The notes under the pieces are model-generated. The model was not told where the DNA came from and ran no database searches. It saw only the letters and a program-made list of their open reading frames with translations. A program made the translations under genes and the position numbers. Positions 7,340 to 9,403 of a DNA stretch of 9,403 bases are shown in pieces. Each line of letters opens with the position of its first letter. Position 1 is the stretch's first letter. Source of the DNA: an uncultured Anaerotruncus sp. (GTDB lineage: Bacteria > Bacillota > Clostridia > Oscillospirales > Ruminococcaceae); the NCBI RefSeq assembly GCF_902490045.1, contig NZ_CABUCJ010000095.1, forward strand, positions 1 through 9,403, in the 5' to 3' direction.

Positions 7340-7367
7340 AAATACGACACCTCCCCGGAACTGTCGT
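7339..7367 (-). promoter_or_regulatory. Predicted promoter of the MMPL-lipoprotein operon
   Basis: On the minus strand, ACGACA (7367-7362), a 17-base gap and TATTTT (7344-7339) each match four of six consensus bases. The transcript would begin near 7332, inside IR1, with a leader of about 110 bases before the TTG start. Both boxes fall on palindrome half-sites, so a repressor bound there would block it. Confidence 0.4.
7344..7367. promoter_or_regulatory. Palindromic operator candidate 2 (IR2), or weak terminator-like hairpin
   Basis: ACGACA (7344-7349) and TGTCGT (7362-7367) are an inverted repeat with a 12-base gap, sharing the GACA/TGTC core of IR1 and IR3. It lies within the predicted minus-strand promoter. 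On the plus strand it is followed by nine T residues (7367-7375) and flanked by A residues, so it could also fold as a weak terminator. The core spacing is one base longer than in IR1 and IR3. Confidence 0.4.
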
Positions 7368-7373
7368 TTTTTT

Positions 7374-7397
7374 TTGACAAATCCGGTTTTTGTCTAT
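7374..7397. promoter_or_regulatory. Palindromic operator candidate 3 (IR3)
   Basis: TTTGACAA (from 7373) and TTGTCTAT (to 7397) repeat the IR1 pattern with the same core spacing: GACA at 7376 and TGTC at 7391 are 15 bases apart, as in IR1. It also holds a perfect TTGACA (7374-7379) on the plus strand. That could be a -35 box, although only a weak TATACC follows it at a short 15-base gap. Confidence 0.5.
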
Positions 7398-7419
7398 ACC
7401 GCGGGCGGCATCCGGCGGA

Positions 7420-7425
7420 TATAAT
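7420..7425 (+). promoter_or_regulatory. -10 box of the radical-SAM-like gene
   Basis: A perfect TATAAT lies 34 bases upstream of the ATG at 7460 and would give a leader of about 28 bases. At 17 bases upstream the -35 position reads TACCGC, a poor match, so the promoter may depend on an activator or be weak. The ribosome site is GGGGGAGG (7444-7451). Confidence 0.5.
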
Positions 7426-7459
7426 AAAGTCGGAAAAATTTCTTGGGGGAGGCACGGAC

Positions 7460-8407
7460 ATGGAATTTCAGCACCGGATGCTGCGCGCGGTGGTGGCCGG
7501 GATCGTCGACAAGGCTCTGCGCGACCTTCCGCGCGACCCGAAGCGCGGCCTGCGCAACCTGGTGGACCTCGGGGACAGCTGCGCGAAGGGCCCGCAGCAG
7601 AAGCGCTTCTTCGCGCGGGCGCACGCCGCGCTGCAAAGCCCCGCCTCCCCCTATTACCAGCTCGTCGCGGACGCCGTCAGTTGGGTGGATCCGCGCGTCC
7701 TGCGCACGATGGGGGTCAACCTCGGCGCGTCGGGGCTCACCTGGGGGGTCGGGCGGCTCCGCCAGGAGGAGGCCGCGCGGGGCGGGCACCTGCCCTGGAT
7801 GCTCCTGCTCGACGGGCCCGCCCGCGCGGATTCCCCCGTCCCGCGCGAGGCGAACGCCCTCGGCTGCTACATCTTCGTGCTGCGCGGCGCCGACGTGCGG
7901 GAGGCCTGCGCGCTCGCCGGACGCTATCCCGAAAGCGCCTTTTTCGCCGAGCTGCCCGCCGCGCAGATCACCCCGGAGACCGCCGCCCTGCTCGAAAAGG
8001 CCCCCAACCTCGCCGTTTCGGTCGAGGTCGCGCCCGAAACGGACGCCTCCGGGGCCTTCGGGATCCTGCACGCGGCGCGCAGGCTCTACGGCTTCGCGGC
8101 CGCCTGCACCCCCGGGACCGCCGACGACCTGACGGGCGGGGCGTTCCTCGACCGGATGCGCGCCGGGCACTGCCTCTACGGCTGCTTTCGCTGCCCCGCC
8201 GGGGAGCCCGCCCTCGAGGACAGGCTCTACCGGATGGTCTGCGGCGACCGCGGCCGCCACAAGGGGCGTCCGCTGCTGCTGATCGACCTGCGGCGCGACG
8301 CGCAGTATGTCGCCGAGGCAATCTCCCCCGGAAGCCGCGCGCTGCGCGTCAATCCCGCGCTTCCGCTCGGGCCGCAGCTCTCCCCCCGCCCCGAAAACGC
8401 GATCTGA
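7460..8407 (+). CDS. Degenerate radical-SAM-like protein (probable non-canonical paralogue)
   Basis: 315 residues, ATG eight bases after GGGGGAGG. No signal peptide or clear membrane helix is seen. The order of segments resembles a clostridial radical-SAM family that I remember: a helical N-terminal domain (KRFFARAHAALQSP, about 48-61; VDPRVLRTMGVNL, 76-88), then a first barrel strand PWMLLLD (112-118). In that family LDPTSACNxxCxxCW follows the strand; here it reads DGPARADSP, with no cysteines. Next come CYIFVLRGADV (136-146, cf. the YxYxxGGEP strand), SAFFAEL and LAVSVEV, and a last strand PLLLIDLRRDAQYVAEAIS (271-289). The canonical cluster site is absent and a block after it is missing, which explains the short length. 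Oddly, C238, C242 and C245 (CLYGCFRC) make a CX3CX2C pattern about 120 residues too late. The gene is divergent from the MMPL operon and convergent with the regulator. Homology is from memory; function unknown. Confidence 0.6.
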   Translation: MEFQHRMLRAVVAGIVDKALRDLPRDPKRGLRNLVDLGDSCAKGPQQKRFFARAHAALQSPASPYYQLVADAVSWVDPRVLRTMGVNLGASGLTWGVGRLRQEEAARGGHLPWMLLLDGPARADSPVPREANALGCYIFVLRGADVREACALAGRYPESAFFAELPAAQITPETAALLEKAPNLAVSVEVAPETDASGAFGILHAARRLYGFAAACTPGTADDLTGGAFLDRMRAGHCLYGCFRCPAGEPALEDRLYRMVCGDRGRHKGRPLLLIDLRRDAQYVAEAISPGSRALRVNPALPLGPQLSPRPENAI

Positions 8408-8412
8408 ACGGC

Positions 8413-8448
8413 AGACGCCCGGCATCCTTTCGGATGCCGGGCGTCTTT
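8413..8448. terminator. Strong hairpin terminator after the radical-SAM-like gene (shared, convergent)
   Basis: A perfect 15-bp stem, AGACGCCCGGCATCC (8413-8427) with GGATGCCGGGCGTCT (8432-8446), closes on TTTC (GAAA on the minus strand) and is followed by TTT. It lies five bases after the stop codon. The T-run is short, but the stem is very stable on both strands, so it can also block read-through from the TetR gene. Confidence 0.78.
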
Positions 8449-8455
8449 GGCCGAT

Positions 8456-8480
8456 ACGGCCGCCGTCCATGGGCGGCCGT
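8456..8480 (-). terminator. Hairpin directly after the TetR stop codon
   Basis: ACGGCCGCC (8456-8464) and GGCGGCCGT (8472-8480) form a 9-bp GC-rich stem with a 7-base loop that begins right at the end of the minus-strand TetR gene. No T-run follows, so it may be an mRNA 3'-end stabiliser or act together with the adjacent 15-bp hairpin. Confidence 0.5.
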
Positions 8481-9044
8481 TCATTCCGTCTTATACTTTT
8501 CGAGCGCGTATTGGATGCTCGCGTCGGTCATCTCCTTGACCCGCAGGATGTAGCCGTCCGGCTCCTCCTTCATGCCGTGGCGGGCCCATTTCATAATGAG
8601 CCCCACGAAGGCGAACGCGTAGAAATCGGCGATAAATTCGAGGTCCTCCTCGCTGATTGGGCTTTCGCCGAGCAGCTCCTCCGCGAGCGACCGGACCAGC
8701 CCGTGGGCAAATTCCAGCAGGTACTCCTGAAAGGAGTTCTGCCCCGGCGTGCTCAGGGCGTTGATGTAAAAGCGCTTGTTGTCCCGCATATAGCGGCAGA
8801 GGGCGCCCAGCCCGTCGGTCCAGTGGGCGCGGTCCGAAAAGCTGCTCATGAGCTTGACCGTCTCGGTATAGTAAATCCAGTTGACAAGCTCGTATTTATC
8901 CTTGAAATGGTAGTAGAAGGTCTGGCGGTTTACCCCGCAGTTGGAGGCGATATCCCCCACCGAGATCTTGGAAAGCGGCTCCCGCTCCATCAGCTCCTTG
9001 ATGGACGCGGCCAGCGCCTGCTTGGTGATCATTGAATCCGCCAT
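8481..9044 (-). CDS. TetR/AcrR-family transcriptional regulator
   Basis: 187 residues from ATG 9044, five bases after AGGGGG. The frame continues upstream to 9107, but that part spans the predicted promoter and lacks a ribosome site. The N-terminus is a TetR-type DNA-binding domain: TKQALAASIKELM, then the helix-turn-helix KISVGDIASNCGVNRQTFYYHF (starting at about residue 26), ending in the FYYHFKDKYEL signature. The all-helical C-terminal part (about 60-187; YINALS, QEYLLEFAHGL, FIADFYAFAFVGLIMKWARHGM) is the ligand-binding and dimer domain, of the type I associate with DhaS-like regulators. It likely represses the MMPL-lipoprotein operon, and perhaps the radical-SAM-like gene, through the palindromes at 7315-7397. 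That link is inferred from position; its own promoter has a different palindrome. Confidence 0.93.
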   Translation of the reverse strand: MADSMITKQALAASIKELMEREPLSKISVGDIASNCGVNRQTFYYHFKDKYELVNWIYYTETVKLMSSFSDRAHWTDGLGALCRYMRDNKRFYINALSTPGQNSFQEYLLEFAHGLVRSLAEELLGESPISEEDLEFIADFYAFAFVGLIMKWARHGMKEEPDGYILRVKEMTDASIQYALEKYKTE

Positions 9045-9078
9045 GCCATCCCCCTTTTCCGCCCGCCGGGACGTCTCT

Positions 9079-9107
9079 ATTTTAATACAAATCCCGCCGG
9101 TTTGCAA
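9079..9107 (-). promoter_or_regulatory. Promoter of the TetR gene
   Basis: On the minus strand, TTGCAA (9107-9102), a 17-base gap and TAAAAT (9084-9079) make a good sigma-70-like promoter. The transcript would start near 9072, with a leader of about 28 bases. A CGGTT-TGC-AACCG palindrome (9098-9110) covers the -35 box and could be an operator. Confidence 0.6.
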
Positions 9108-9133
9108 CCGTGGGCGCGCGGGTCCCGCCTCCC

Positions 9134-9162
9134 TTGCGCCCCGCCGCGAAATATGCTAAACT
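9134..9162 (+). promoter_or_regulatory. Promoter of the 53-residue small protein gene
   Basis: TAAACT (9157-9162) is preceded by TGC, forming an extended -10 element (TGnTAAACT). A weak -35 TTGCGC (9134-9139) sits at a 17-base gap. The leader would be about 35 bases long and contains GC-rich CCCGGG repeats (9171-9183). It is divergent from the TetR promoter. Confidence 0.4.
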
Positions 9163-9204
9163 GATGAAAACCCGGGACCCGGGCGCGCAAAAGGAGGCGG
9201 GCGG

Positions 9205-9366
9205 ATGAGTTTGAGCAGCGAGCCTGTCCGGCGGGAGGACGACCTCCTGCGGATGATCGATGAGGGCATCGCCGCGCTGGAGACGGACGAGGAATTTTCC
9301 AAAACCGTGCAGGCGATCGGCGAGTTTTGCAGCCGGAATGAAAAACCGGACCCGGAAAAGCCCTGA
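9205..9366 (+). CDS. Small acidic hypothetical protein, 53 residues
   Basis: A complete short frame, ATG 9205 to TGA 9364-9366, preceded by a strong AAAAGGAGG (9189-9197) at good spacing and by an extended -10 promoter. The product is mostly charged helix (EDDLLRMIDEGIAALETDEEF, then SKTVQAIGEFCSRNEK), with one cysteine and a proline-rich tail (KPDPEKP). It has no signal peptide or membrane segment. I do not recognise the family. The strong ribosome site and codon use like the neighbours argue that it is real. It may be the first gene of an operon that continues to the right. Confidence 0.65.
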   Translation: MSLSSEPVRREDDLLRMIDEGIAALETDEEFSKTVQAIGEFCSRNEKPDPEKP

Positions 9367-9403
9367 CCGGGCCGCTCTGGAGGAAAAGAGGCGGGCGTTC
9401 CGT
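9338..9403 (+). CDS. Possible start of next gene, overlapping the small protein and cut by the window edge
   Basis: A frame opens at ATG 9338, inside the 3' end of the 53-residue gene (+1 relative frame), and has no stop over its 22 visible codons. It begins MKNRTRKSPD and continues as a basic, helix-forming stretch (RAALEEKRRAFR). The ribosome site is weak, so translation would rely on coupling to the upstream gene. The visible part is too short to identify, and the true start could also lie beyond the window. Confidence 0.33.
   Translation, partial: MKNRTRKSPDRAALEEKRRAFR

Noticed and set aside
7390..8553. A 387-residue plus-strand frame overlapping the radical-SAM-like gene
   Set aside because: Arg/Ala/Pro-rich out-of-frame translation with no ribosome site. 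It runs through the terminator hairpin into the convergent TetR gene.
9045..9107. TetR start at 9107, adding 21 residues
   Set aside because: That start lies in the -35 box of the predicted promoter and lacks a ribosome site. The DNA-binding domain begins normally from ATG 9044.

Overview
The window is high-GC, densely coded bacterial DNA. Shine-Dalgarno-type ribosome sites precede the genes, leaders are short, terminators are GC-rich hairpins, and TTG starts are used. An anaerobic [FeFe]-hydrogenase, a lipoprotein/MMPL pair and a yybP-ykoY-like leader together suggest a high-GC anaerobic Firmicute (Clostridia, perhaps Oscillospiraceae or a relative). This placement is inference. No tRNA, rRNA, CRISPR array, insertion sequence or phage gene was seen.

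Layout. (1) 1-427, minus: N-terminal part of a PMCA/PMR1-like P-type cation ATPase that runs off the left edge. Its leader (about 488-604) folds as a yybP-ykoY-like (Mn2+) riboswitch whose closing helix is mutually exclusive with a strong intrinsic terminator. (2) 748-2004, plus: a stand-alone [FeFe]-hydrogenase with an unusual TSCCCP H-cluster motif, ending in a hairpin it shares with the convergent operon. (3) 7220-2071, minus: a two-gene operon. It encodes an MMPL/RND-type membrane transporter and, overlapping it by 4 bp, a 1001-residue acidic, helix-rich lipoprotein with a 12-unit pentapeptide linker. (4) 7221-7459: a divergent control region with three phased GACA/TGTC palindromes. (5) 7460-8407, plus: a 315-residue protein that looks like a degenerate radical-SAM paralogue. 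The usual CX3CX2C site is gone, yet a CX3CX2C cluster appears in the C-terminal half. (6) 9044-8481, minus: a TetR-type regulator. (7) 9205-9366, plus: a 53-residue small protein, followed by a possible overlapping gene that leaves the window.

How the parts may work together. The TetR regulator, the MMPL transporter, its lipoprotein partner and the radical-SAM-like protein probably form one regulated envelope-export or envelope-remodelling locus. The three palindromes sit where they could control both divergent promoters. The ATPase with its riboswitch is a separate metal-homeostasis unit, and the hydrogenase is a separate redox unit. The best candidates for something undescribed are the degenerate radical-SAM protein with its displaced cysteine triad and the palindrome array that may tie it to the transporter.
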